Of a stretch of 64,000 nt of DNA, positions 28,081 through 36,253 are shown in pieces; positions within the stretch are counted from its first letter, which is position 1, and every line of letters begins with the position of its first letter. The position numbers and the translations under genes are program-made. The notes beneath the pieces are model-generated. The model was not told the DNA's origin, did not search any database, and saw only the letters and a program-made list of their open reading frames with translations. The DNA comes from Streptomyces sp. LaPpAH-108 (lineage in GTDB: Bacteria > Actinomycetota > Actinomycetes > Streptomycetales > Streptomycetaceae). Location: the NCBI RefSeq assembly GCF_000373625.1, contig NZ_KB891997.1, positions 1 to 64,000 on the forward strand, read 5' to 3'.

Positions 28081-28461
28081 CTACTGCTGCCCCTGCCCCT
28101 CCTGCTCCGCGATGTTCTTGCGCACCTCGTTCATGTCCAGCTTGCGGGCCTGGTCGATGATGTCGGTGAGGGCCGGCTCGGGCAGCGCGCCCGGCTGGGC
28201 GTAGACCGCCACCTGGTCCCGGACGATCATCAGCGTCGGGATCGACTGGATGCCGAACGCCTGGGCCAGCTCCGGCTGGGCCTCGGTGTCCACCTTGGCG
28301 AACACCAGGTCGGGGTTCTCCTGCGCGGCCTTGTCGTAGACCGGCGCGAACTGCTTGCACGGTCCGCACCAGTCCGCCCAGAAGTCGATGAGGACGAATT
28401 CGTTGTCCTGCACCGTCTGGTCGAAGTTCTCCTTGGTTAGCTCCACGGTCTTGCCGCTCAT
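28081..28461 (-). CDS. trxC: Thioredoxin
   Basis: 126 aa from ATG at 28461 (GAGGGAG upstream). Active site WCGPC (Cys32/Cys35) in FWADWCGPCKQFAPVYDKA, cis-Pro in SIPTLMIVRD. A C-terminal extension (about 105-126, Gln/Glu-rich) goes beyond the usual 105-110 aa. Preceded by an exact SigR promoter. In S. coelicolor TrxC (SCO0885) is a SigR target in the same neighbourhood, which supports the symbol. Confidence 0.88.
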   Translation of the reverse strand: MSGKTVELTKENFDQTVQDNEFVLIDFWADWCGPCKQFAPVYDKAAQENPDLVFAKVDTEAQPELAQAFGIQSIPTLMIVRDQVAVYAQPGALPEPALTDIIDQARKLDMNEVRKNIAEQEGQGQQ

Positions 28462-28504
28462 GGCATCTCCCTCTTCCTGGTGTGGGGGTGCTGCCCTCGG
28501 CACA

Positions 28505-28530
28505 AACACGCCCTTCGGTCCGGCTATTCC
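28505..28530 (-). promoter_or_regulatory. SigR-type promoter of the thioredoxin gene
   Basis: On the minus strand GGAAT (28530-28526), an 18-bp spacer, and GTT (28507-28505) match the SigR consensus GGAAT-N18-GTT exactly. The start point would be about 38 nt before the ATG. This predicts induction by disulfide stress. Confidence 0.8.
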
Positions 28531-28654
28531 GGCGCACATCTCACCCGTACCCCCAGAAACCTCACCCGTACCCGCCCGATCCGCACCGGGTACGCACCGG
28601 ACCCGCGCGCGTACCGTGTGGCCCCCGCGTCCGTCGGCCACCACACTGGGGCCC

Positions 28655-30085
28655 ATGACGGAAACGGAAGCCATCGCGTACGACGTCGTGGTGCTCGGGG
28701 CCGGTCCCGTGGGGGAGAACGTGGCCGACCGCACCCGCGCGGCCGGTCTGTCCACCGCCGTGGTGGAGAGCGAACTCGTCGGCGGCGAGTGCTCGTACTG
28801 GGCCTGCATGCCGAGCAAGGCGCTGCTCAGGCCGGTCATCGCCCAGGCCGACGCGCGCCGCCTGCCCGGCCTGGCCGAGGCGGTGCGCGGCCCGCTGGAC
28901 ACGCCCGCCGTGCTCGCCCGCCGGGACGGATTCGCCTCGCACTGGAAGGACGACGGCCAGGTGAGCTGGCTGGAGGGGGCAGGGGTCGACCTCTACCGGG
29001 GCCAGGGCCGCCTCGCCGGGCCGCGCACGGTCACCGTGACCGCCTCGGACGGCACGGTCACCACCCTCACCGCCCGGCACGCGGTCGTGGTCGCCACCGG
29101 CACCCGCGCCAAGCTCCCGGAGCTGCCCGGACTCGACGAGGTCGAGCCCTGGACCAGCCGCGAGGCCACCAGCGCCCGGCAGGCGCCCGGCAGTCTGATC
29201 GTCGTCGGCGGCGGAGTCGTCGGCGCCGAGATGGCCACCGCCTGGCAGGGGCTCGGCTCCCGGGTCACCCTGCTCGTCCGGGGCGAGCGGCTGCTCGGGC
29301 GGATGGAGCCCTTCGTGGGTGAGCTGGTCGCCAAGTCCCTCACCGAGGCGGGCGTCGACATCCGCACGAACACGTCCGTCGCGTCGGTCGCGCGCGAGAA
29401 CGGCACGGTCGTGGCCGTCACGGACGACGGCGAGCGCATCGAGGCCGACGAGATCCTTTTCGCCACCGGGCGTGCCCCGCAGACGGACGACATCGGGCTC
29501 GACACCGTGGACCTGGAGCCCGGCACCTGGCTGGAGGTGGACGACACCCTGCGTCTGCCGGACTCCGCGTGGCTGTACGCGGTCGGGGACGTCAACGGGC
29601 GGGCTCTGCTCACCCACCAAGGGAAGTACCAGGCCCGGATCGCGGGCGCCGCCGTCGCGGCCCGCGCGGCGGGCGTCCCGCTCCAGGACGAGCCCTGGGG
29701 TGCCCACGCGGCCACCGCCGACCACTACGCCGTGCCCCAGGTCGTCTTCACCGACCCCGAGGTCGCCGCCGTCGGCCTCTCGCTGGCCGAGGCGGAGGAC
29801 GCGGGCCACCGGGTCCGCGCGGTCGACGTCGACTTCGGCTCCGTCGCGGGCGCCTCGCTCTACGGCGACGACTACACCGGCCGCGCCCGCATGGTGGTCG
29901 ACCTGGAGGAGGACATCCTGCGGGGCGTCACCTTCGTCGGACCCGGCGCGGGCGAACTCGTGCACTCCGGGACGATGGCCGTCGCCGGCCGCATCCCGCT
30001 CGACCGGCTCTGGCACGTGGTCCCGCCGTTCCCGACGCTCGGCGAGGTGTGGCTGCGGCTCCTTGAGGCGTACCGCGACAACTGA
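28655..30085 (+). CDS. Pyridine nucleotide-disulfide oxidoreductase
   Basis: 476 aa from ATG at 28655. FAD motif VVVLGAGPVGENVAD, redox disulfide C46-x4-C51 in GGECSYWACMPSKALL, NAD(P) motif LIVVGGGVVGAEMATAW, and AVGDVNGRALLTHQGKYQAR. It resembles dihydrolipoamide dehydrogenase or mercuric reductase, but the C-terminal catalytic HxHPTxxE is PPFPTLGE here: the acid remains while the usual base His is Phe. So it is not a standard lipoamide dehydrogenase. Divergent from the thioredoxin gene. Confidence 0.85.
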   Translation: MTETEAIAYDVVVLGAGPVGENVADRTRAAGLSTAVVESELVGGECSYWACMPSKALLRPVIAQADARRLPGLAEAVRGPLDTPAVLARRDGFASHWKDDGQVSWLEGAGVDLYRGQGRLAGPRTVTVTASDGTVTTLTARHAVVVATGTRAKLPELPGLDEVEPWTSREATSARQAPGSLIVVGGGVVGAEMATAWQGLGSRVTLLVRGERLLGRMEPFVGELVAKSLTEAGVDIRTNTSVASVARENGTVVAVTDDGERIEADEILFATGRAPQTDDIGLDTVDLEPGTWLEVDDTLRLPDSAWLYAVGDVNGRALLTHQGKYQARIAGAAVAARAAGVPLQDEPWGAHAATADHYAVPQVVFTDPEVAAVGLSLAEAEDAGHRVRAVDVDFGSVAGASLYGDDYTGRARMVVDLEEDILRGVTFVGPGAGELVHSGTMAVAGRIPLDRLWHVVPPFPTLGEVWLRLLEAYRDN

Positions 30086-30094
30086 CCTGTCCGG

Positions 30095-30739
30095 TCAGGG
30101 TAGTTCGAAGCCGAGCGCCTTCGCGGCCGTCTCGGGCGTCGGCTGGGCCCACAGGGTCGCCACCGCCTCGTTGACGGCCAGCGAGCGCGGCTCCGCGCGG
30201 TCCAGGTAGAGGGTGCCGTCCAGGTGGTCCGTCTCGTGCTGCACGATCCGGGCGGGCCACCCCGACACCTCCTCGTCCAGCGCGCGGCCCCGCTCGTCCT
30301 GTCCGCGCAGCCGCACCCGCGCGTGCCGGGCCACGACCGCCTGGTAGCCGGGGACGCTCAGGCAGCCCTCGTAGAACGGGGCGAGGCCGGGCCCCGCGGC
30401 CTCGTACGACGGATTGACCAGCACCCGGAAGGGCAGCGGAGCCCGGTCCCGGGCCGCCGCGACCTCCTCGGGCACGGTCGCCGGGTCCTCCACGACCGCG
30501 ATCCGCAGGGGGACGCCCACCTGCGGCGCGGCGAGGCCGACACCGGGAGCGGCGTGCATGGTGGTGCGCAGCGCCGCGATGAAGCGCTCCAGGAGGGCGG
30601 GGCCGAGCTGGCCGTCGTACGGCGCGGAGGGGCGGCGCAGGACCGGATGACCGGCCGCGACGATGGGCAACGGGCCGTCGGCGGCGAGAAGTTCCTCGAT
30701 CCGCTCGGTCAACGGCGTGTGATCGCTGGGGAGTGACAT
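30095..30739 (-). CDS. def: Peptide deformylase
   Basis: 214 aa. All three motifs: GVGLAAPQVG, EGCLSVPG (metal Cys) and QHETDHLDG (metal His pair with catalytic Glu; Thr at the variable position). Removes formyl groups from nascent proteins. It has an N-terminal extension of about 25 residues relative to the short forms. Downstream of the TPR gene on the same strand and convergent with the oxidoreductase (9-bp gap). Streptomyces carries several def genes; this is probably an accessory copy. Confidence 0.93.
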   Translation of the reverse strand: MSLPSDHTPLTERIEELLAADGPLPIVAAGHPVLRRPSAPYDGQLGPALLERFIAALRTTMHAAPGVGLAAPQVGVPLRIAVVEDPATVPEEVAAARDRAPLPFRVLVNPSYEAAGPGLAPFYEGCLSVPGYQAVVARHARVRLRGQDERGRALDEEVSGWPARIVQHETDHLDGTLYLDRAEPRSLAVNEAVATLWAQPTPETAAKALGFELP

Positions 30740-30851
30740 CGGGTCAGGATGCCACGGCGGCGTATACGCCGGCCCGGCGTGGGCGACAACGCCCCCGCCG
30801 GGCCTGGGAATTCGTCCTGTTCCGCTGTTCGCGCGGGACCTCGCCGGTCGG

Positions 30852-31199
30852 CTACTGCTGCGGGAAGTCGCCCGCCAGTGCGGACGCGATCCGCAGATGC
30901 GGCTCCGCCTCCGCGTTCCGGGACTGGCGCTCCAGCGTGCGGCCCAGCATCAGACGGGCGTAGTGCTCCACCGGGTCGCGCTCCACGATGGTCCGCAGCT
31001 CGGCCTCCGCGCGGCCCAGCTGCGCGGAGTGGTAGTAGGCGCGGGCCAGCAGCAGCCGGGGTGCGGTCTGCTCCGGCACCTCCTCGACCAGGCCGGTGAG
31101 GACCTGTGCGGCGCGCGCGTAGTCCTTGGCGTCGAAGAACATGCCCGCCCGCTCCCAGCGCTCGGCGAGGGTGCCGTGGTCGTAGTACGTGGTGTCCAC
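30852..31199 (-). CDS. Small TPR protein
   Basis: 115 aa from GTG at 31199 with AAGGAGG six bases upstream. Three tetratricopeptide-like helical hairpins (AGMFFDAKDYARAAQVLTGL; PRLLLARAYYHSAQLGRAEAEL; ARLMLGRTLERQSRNAEAEP). Protein-protein interaction role, partner unknown. An exact SigR promoter precedes it, placing it with the thioredoxin in a probable thiol-stress response; def follows 112 bp downstream and may be co-transcribed. Confidence 0.85.
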   Translation of the reverse strand: MDTTYYDHGTLAERWERAGMFFDAKDYARAAQVLTGLVEEVPEQTAPRLLLARAYYHSAQLGRAEAELRTIVERDPVEHYARLMLGRTLERQSRNAEAEPHLRIASALAGDFPQQ

Positions 31200-31222
31200 T
31201 GATGACCTCCTTCGCCGGGTTC

Positions 31223-31248
31223 AACCCGCCGGGGTTGTTGAATATTCC
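31223..31248 (-). promoter_or_regulatory. SigR-type promoter of the TPR gene
   Basis: Minus strand GGAAT (31248-31244), 18-bp spacer, GTT (31225-31223): an exact match to the SigR consensus. The expected start point leaves a short leader of about 17 nt containing the AAGGAGG site. Confidence 0.75.
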
Positions 31249-31306
31249 ACTACGTTGCGAGTGGGGCGCCGGGGCCTGCTCGGGAGCCGTGGTCAGGGGG
31301 TCGTGC

Positions 31307-32308
31307 TCAGGAGGCCGTGGTCAGTTCCTCGCGCTGGAAGGAGTCGATGGTGCGGGTGAAGTCCCGCGTCGACAGCAGCAGCTTGTAGACGATCGCCAGC
31401 TCGAAGAGCATCAGCAGCGCGCCCGCGGCGATGGTCACCTCGGCCGTCGCGTCGAAGAGCGGGCCGATGATGAACACGCCCATCTGGAACTCGATGCCGC
31501 TGATCACGTGGGTGCGGATGCGGTGGCGCAGCAGGAAGGAGCGCAGCCGCAGGTACGCGGGGAAGCGGTGGCGGAACTCCTGGTGCAGGTCGATGACCGG
31601 CCGGGGCGCCTTCGGGGTGACCGGCTCGCCCTCGGTGTCCGTCAGGGCCTCGTCGGCACCGGCGACCTCACCGGCGGCAGCGGCCTTGCCGAGGTCCTGC
31701 TCGATGTCCGCCTCGGGGTTCTCGCGCAGCAGGTCCTCCATGAACGCCACGCGTGTGGCGTTCTCCGCGCGGCGGGCCGCCCGCAGCCGCGTCTTGATCT
31801 GCTTGCGCATGGTGTAGCGGGTCTTGAAGATCTCCAGCGAGTTGATGTACCGGAGGCCGTCGAGAAAGACCACGACGACGGCGAGCCAGATGTAAAGGAT
31901 CTCGCCGGTGCGCTCGTACTGTCCGGCCATCAGCGCGACCGCGCAGGCCATTACGCGGACGCGGTCGAATATGTAGTCCAGCCACGCGCCGAAGACGGAA
32001 CCCTGACCGGTGAGGCGGGCGACCTTTCCGTCCATGCAGTCGAGGATGAAACTCAGGTGATAGACGAGCGCGCCCGCGATCAGCCAGTGCCAGGAGCCCT
32101 GGGCGAAACAGGCCGCCGACACCAGGCCGAGCAGCAGCGCGCCCCAGGTGATCTGGTTCGGCGTGATCCTGGTCCGCATCGCGGTGAACCGCACCAGAGG
32201 CGTCGCGACCGGGTCGACGAGCAGCACCGTCCACCAGGCGTCGCGCTTCTTCTGGGTGATGCGTCGCACCTCGTCGAGGGGCGGAATGTCACGGTGCGGG
32301 GATCGCAT
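31307..32308 (-). CDS. CDP-alcohol phosphatidyltransferase family protein
   Basis: 333 aa, ATG preceded by AAGGAAG. The diagnostic motif D-x2-DG-x2-AR-x8-G-x3-D-x3-D is exact, in DCMDGKVARLTGQGSVFGAWL followed by DYIFD. About six membrane segments. A charged cytoplasmic insert (about residues 165-240) is larger than in phospholipid synthases. Transfers a phosphoalcohol from a CDP carrier; product unknown. Monocistronic. Confidence 0.85.
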   Translation of the reverse strand: MRSPHRDIPPLDEVRRITQKKRDAWWTVLLVDPVATPLVRFTAMRTRITPNQITWGALLLGLVSAACFAQGSWHWLIAGALVYHLSFILDCMDGKVARLTGQGSVFGAWLDYIFDRVRVMACAVALMAGQYERTGEILYIWLAVVVVFLDGLRYINSLEIFKTRYTMRKQIKTRLRAARRAENATRVAFMEDLLRENPEADIEQDLGKAAAAGEVAGADEALTDTEGEPVTPKAPRPVIDLHQEFRHRFPAYLRLRSFLLRHRIRTHVISGIEFQMGVFIIGPLFDATAEVTIAAGALLMLFELAIVYKLLLSTRDFTRTIDSFQREELTTAS

Positions 32309-32729
32309 GGTGAAGCTTCCTTAAGTTCGTATGAAGATCACCTCAAGCTAAGAGTCCGTTCACCCAAGGGACAAGTTCCGGTGCGTGCAACCTTGTGAGG
32401 CCGGTAAGAGTCGTACTCATCGCGCTTGTCTGTGGATTTCTTCTACGACGCCGCCGTTATCCAAGCGTTATTGAATAAATGCAACCGTCGTAGGGCGCAC
32501 AAAACATTTTCCGGATTCCGTACAACCATGACGCAGTGGTGCGCCGCGCTATGCGGACCGTAGCGATCCGCCCCGTCCGGGAGTCCCGTCAGGCGCGTGT
32601 TCCGGCCGTCGGCGCCGGATCCGGTCAGGCCGGGGAAACGCGCTCCGGCGGGGCGGCGCCCGTGTGCGGGCGCCCGCGCGCTACCTCCGGAGCCCGAAAA
32701 CGGCTACGTGACGATCGTCACACCGGGCG
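32309..32729. other. 421-bp intergenic region, relatively A+T-rich
   Basis: No gene seen. Bases about 32310-32530 are markedly less GC-rich than the surroundings (runs such as GAATAAATGCAACC and AAAACATTTTCC). A candidate promoter for the CDP-alcohol gene reads TTGTCC (32374-32369) and TAGCTT (32350-32345) on the minus strand with an 18-bp spacer. The remainder is upstream of nothing on the plus strand. Confidence 0.5.
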
Positions 32730-34127
32730 TCAGCCGGTGACGGACTTGCGCTCCTCCTCGGTCAGCGGAGCCTCCGTCAGGAACGGCCGCCGGGGCCCGA
32801 AGAGCATCGGGACGAGCATGTCGGGGGAGAAGAGCCGGGTCGCGGGCTTCTCCAGGCTCATCACGTCGAGCAGCGCCCCGAGGGCACGCGGATTGCGGGC
32901 ACCGGTGGCGACGGCGCGGTCCACGAAGGCCGCGAGGGCGCGCTCGGCACGGTTCGGCGGGCGCTCGCTCGCGCCCGGGTAGAACACGTCCTGCCCGATG
33001 GCCAGGTCCCACGCGGCGGCGACCGGCCGGGTCACCGCGCGCTGGAGCCGCCGTCCGGTGCCCGGACGGTCGAGACCGGTGGCGCCGATCAGCGCGCCCA
33101 GTGCGAGGGCGCTCTGGGCGGCGACCGTGATGCCGTGCCCGTAGACGGGGTTGTAGCCCGCGACCGCGTCCCCGGTCACCGCGAAACCGTCGGGCCAGTC
33201 GCGCAGCTTCTCGAAGTAGCGGCGCCGGTTGGCGGTGCTGCGGGTGGTGACGATCTCCCCGAGCGGTTCGGCGTCGCGGATCAGCTCCCCGATGACCGGG
33301 TCGCCGAGCCGCAGCGCGAAGTCCGTGAACTCGGCCGGGTCGTCGGTGGGTTCGCCCCCTCGGGTGCCCGAGAGCGTGACGATCCAGCGGCCGTCCTCGA
33401 CCGGCAGGATGATGCCGCCGCGCCCGGGGGACTTGGCCGGGTTCGCCTGCACGTTGACGAGCGGGAAGGGGAGTTCCAGGGTCGCGGCGGGGGCGCGGTA
33501 CAGCCGGGTGGCGTAGGCGACCCCGGCGTTCACCTCGCGCTCCGCGACCTGCGGCAGGCCCAACTCCCCGAGCCAGTACGGCGCCCGGGAACCCCGGCCC
33601 GAGGCGTCGACCACCAGATCCGCGGCCAGCGTCTCCTCGCCGTCGCGCCCCTCCGTGCGCACGCGGACGCCGTTGACACGTGCCGCCTCTCCCACGAGAC
33701 CGAGGGCCGTGGTGCCTTGACGCAGTGTCAGGCGCGGGTCGGCGAGGACACGGTCACGCAGCGCGGCGTCCAGCAGGTCGCGCGAGCACACCAGGTTGCG
33801 GTGATGGGTGGCGGTGAAGCGGCGGAACCAGACCTCGTTGGGGGCGCGGGAGACCATCTCGCCCATGATGGGCACCAGTCGCGCCCCCCGCTCGACCAGC
33901 TCCTCCACGAACCCCGGCAGCAGTTCCCGCAACGCGAGCACCCCGCCCGACCAGACCAGATGCGCGTGCCGGGCCTGGGGAACGCCCCGGCGCGGCGCGG
34001 GACCTGCGGGCAGCGTGTCCCGCTCGACGACGGTCACATCGGCGTGCTCGACGAGTGCCGCCGCCGTGAGAAGGCCGCTGATGCTCGCGCCGATGACGAC
34101 AGCGGTGGGCCGGGGAACGTCAGACAT
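32730..34127 (-). CDS. FAD-dependent oxidoreductase (epoxidase/hydroxylase-like)
   Basis: 465 aa. GxGxxG-type motif in AVVIGASISGLLTAAALVEHADVTVVERD, where the third Gly is Ser-containing as in squalene-epoxidase-like proteins. DASGRGSRAPYWL and AVTGDAVAGYNPVYGHGITVAAQSAL complete the FAD site. Overlaps the MAB_1171c-like gene upstream by 8 bp. Together with that gene and the HExxH gene it forms a conserved streptomycete cassette of unknown function. Confidence 0.82.
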   Translation of the reverse strand: MSDVPRPTAVVIGASISGLLTAAALVEHADVTVVERDTLPAGPAPRRGVPQARHAHLVWSGGVLALRELLPGFVEELVERGARLVPIMGEMVSRAPNEVWFRRFTATHHRNLVCSRDLLDAALRDRVLADPRLTLRQGTTALGLVGEAARVNGVRVRTEGRDGEETLAADLVVDASGRGSRAPYWLGELGLPQVAEREVNAGVAYATRLYRAPAATLELPFPLVNVQANPAKSPGRGGIILPVEDGRWIVTLSGTRGGEPTDDPAEFTDFALRLGDPVIGELIRDAEPLGEIVTTRSTANRRRYFEKLRDWPDGFAVTGDAVAGYNPVYGHGITVAAQSALALGALIGATGLDRPGTGRRLQRAVTRPVAAAWDLAIGQDVFYPGASERPPNRAERALAAFVDRAVATGARNPRALGALLDVMSLEKPATRLFSPDMLVPMLFGPRRPFLTEAPLTEEERKSVTG

Positions 34128-35376
34128 GGGTGCTCATGCTTTCTTCGGGAATCACCCGTCGGCGGACGGGGTCGATGATCCGTGCGCGGTGGAACACACG
34201 GGAGATGGCCTCGATCTCGTCCTCGGCGCCGCCGATCCGCACGGGGTCCGCGGAGCGGGCGGTGCCGGTGCCGATGCTGTCGCCGGTCGACGGGTGGCCG
34301 CCCGGTGCGCGCTCGCCCGGCGTCCGGTCGCCCGGTGCGCGCGCCGCCGTCAGCGCGGCCCGCACCGTGACGGCCCCGGCCACGCCCAGCGCCGTCCGCT
34401 CGTCGTGCCCGGCGGCGCGCGAGGTGTCGTACGACCGCTGCCACACGTCCTCGTCGAGGAAGGGCGCGAGGCGCAGCAGGCCGTCGTGGATGCGCTGGCG
34501 GCGCTGGAGCAGCCTGAGATCGAGGGGAGCGAAGCGGCCGACGCGGGCCGGGGCGGCGGACGGCCCGACCGCGCGCAGGGCCGACTCCAGCGGGCGCAGC
34601 CGGTGGAAGCTCACCCGGTCGCGGGTCCACTTCTCCAGGAAGGGCCCGGCCTGCGGGACGATGAACCCGATCCCGACCAGCGTGGCGTCCAGGATCGCGA
34701 AGGGCGGTGCGAACCGGGTCGACAGCCAGTCCCAGTCGGTGCCGCTCCACCGCGCGCCCACCGCAGCGAACTTGGCGATGTCGAAGACCAGCCCGAAGGC
34801 GTAGCCCGCCTGGAGGAACACCAGCCCGGCCTTGAGCCACGCGTCGCGCACCCGGGAGGTCCACGTCCAGATGAGGTACGCGGCGACCAGCGCGGACACC
34901 ATGTGCGCGACGAGATAGAGCAGGATGTGCCAGCGCATCCAGGGCTCGCAGGCGTAGTAGGTGTCCAGGTCGTGGACGCGTTCGGACGGCACGTCCGCGA
35001 GCAGGAAGGTGATCCACAGCGCGACGACGATCCCGGTGTAGATCAGCCAGATGCGCCGGATCGTACGGCCGCGGCGCGCGGACGGCTCGTCCCGCCAGGT
35101 GACGACCATCGCCAGACACGAGCCGCAGAACGCGGTCAGCAGTGAATACACCCACGGCGCCGCGATGTTGGGCACCCCGGTCGCCGCGTTGATCCCGTGG
35201 ATGCCGGCCGGGGAGACCGAGACGAACACGGCGGCGGCCAGCAGCAGGAGCAGCGTCGTCGCGCGGACGTCCGGGTCCTTCCAGGCGCGGACGAACGTCG
35301 GGGTCTTCAGCGCGAGCGCCAGCGCCAGGAGGACGGCGGGCAGGGCGTAGGGGAGTGCGGGGACGGTCGACCTCAT
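34120..35376 (-). CDS. MAB_1171c/DUF6545-like membrane protein
   Basis: 418 aa from ATG at 35376. About seven hydrophobic segments over the first 240 residues (starting PALPYALPAVLLALALALK), then a soluble tail containing LQRRQRIHDGLLRLAPFLDE and EIEAISRVFHRAR. This matches the streptomycete MAB_1171c (putative transporter, DUF6545) family. Starts inside the stop of the HExxH gene (ATGA). No energised transporter motif is visible, and 'transporter' is only a database label. Confidence 0.75.
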   Translation of the reverse strand: MRSTVPALPYALPAVLLALALALKTPTFVRAWKDPDVRATTLLLLLAAAVFVSVSPAGIHGINAATGVPNIAAPWVYSLLTAFCGSCLAMVVTWRDEPSARRGRTIRRIWLIYTGIVVALWITFLLADVPSERVHDLDTYYACEPWMRWHILLYLVAHMVSALVAAYLIWTWTSRVRDAWLKAGLVFLQAGYAFGLVFDIAKFAAVGARWSGTDWDWLSTRFAPPFAILDATLVGIGFIVPQAGPFLEKWTRDRVSFHRLRPLESALRAVGPSAAPARVGRFAPLDLRLLQRRQRIHDGLLRLAPFLDEDVWQRSYDTSRAAGHDERTALGVAGAVTVRAALTAARAPGDRTPGERAPGGHPSTGDSIGTGTARSADPVRIGGAEDEIEAISRVFHRARIIDPVRRRVIPEESMSTHV

Positions 35377-35963
35377 CGCGGCAGCTGCCCGCCCCGGTTG
35401 AGGAGGGAGAGCCGGATACGGCCTTCCAGCGTCGCGGAGTTGACCGGGCCCCGGGCGTAGCGGCCGGGTATCCAGGTCCGTAACTCCCGCCCGAAGAGCA
35501 GCCCGAACGTCTCCGCGTCCCGTTCGTGGCGGTCGGCCGATCCGGCGCGGGCGGCGACGGCGGGCAGGGTCTCGCGGGGCACCTCGCGCGCGGCGAGGAT
35601 CCGCGCGGCCGTCCGCCGTACGGCTTCGGTGGTGCGGGACGGATCGAGGGCACCGGCCGCGCGGTGTCCGTGCTCGCCCTGTTCCTCGTGCCACAACTCA
35701 TGGCCGAGGATGACCAGTTGGGACTCCGGCGGGGTGCGTTCCTCCACCACGACGATGGAGCGGTCGCCGCAGTCCAGTCGCAGTCCTGACGCCGGGACGT
35801 CCTCGGGGAAGGCCCGGAAGACCAGGTCGATCGGACGGCCGCGACGCCTGCTCATCGCCTCGCAGAAGGCGCTCATGACCACGCGTGGCTCGGCGGGCGG
35901 GGTGAGCGTCCTGGACGCCTCGGCCACCAGCCCGGCCAGCAGTGACTTCATCGCCCTGGTCAT
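35373..35963 (-). CDS. HExxH (ImmA/IrrE-like) protein, 'toxin component' family
   Basis: 196 aa from ATG at 35963; Met5 is an alternative. A zinc-peptidase motif HELWHEEQGE lies near residue 90 after SQLVILG. In other genomes this family is annotated as a toxin component next to a helix-turn-helix gene and a MAB_1171c gene. Here no HTH gene is present upstream. First gene of the three-gene cassette. Confidence 0.75.
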   Translation of the reverse strand: MTRAMKSLLAGLVAEASRTLTPPAEPRVVMSAFCEAMSRRRGRPIDLVFRAFPEDVPASGLRLDCGDRSIVVVEERTPPESQLVILGHELWHEEQGEHGHRAAGALDPSRTTEAVRRTAARILAAREVPRETLPAVAARAGSADRHERDAETFGLLFGRELRTWIPGRYARGPVNSATLEGRIRLSLLNRGGQLPR

Positions 35964-36253
35964 CGTCGGCTGTCTCCCTCGTCGGACCCGACATCCGGAC
36001 CACAGGTGCCGGCGGGGGCGTGCCGCCTCGCGACGGCGTCGGGGGGTGCGGTGCGCGTGTGGTGCGCATGACAGCCTATGCGGGGGCGGTGCACCGATCA
36101 ACGACGGGCACCCGCACCCGTTCCTCCGCCTCGCGGGCCACCATGCCCGGCGAGTCCCGGACGCGGGCCGGGGAAACCCGCGCATGAGGCGTCTTACCTT
36201 GGGCCGCTATGTTGAGCCGATCGTATGAGGAACGGCTGACGGGTCGGGGCGGG

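Noticed and set aside
30095..30739. Housekeeping deformylase
   Set aside because: No fmt or other translation-initiation genes nearby; more likely an accessory copy, though enzyme identity itself is clear.
32536..32982. 148-residue plus-strand open frame
   Set aside because: Overlaps the end of the FAD oxidoreductase gene, Arg/Ser-rich, typical antisense shadow.
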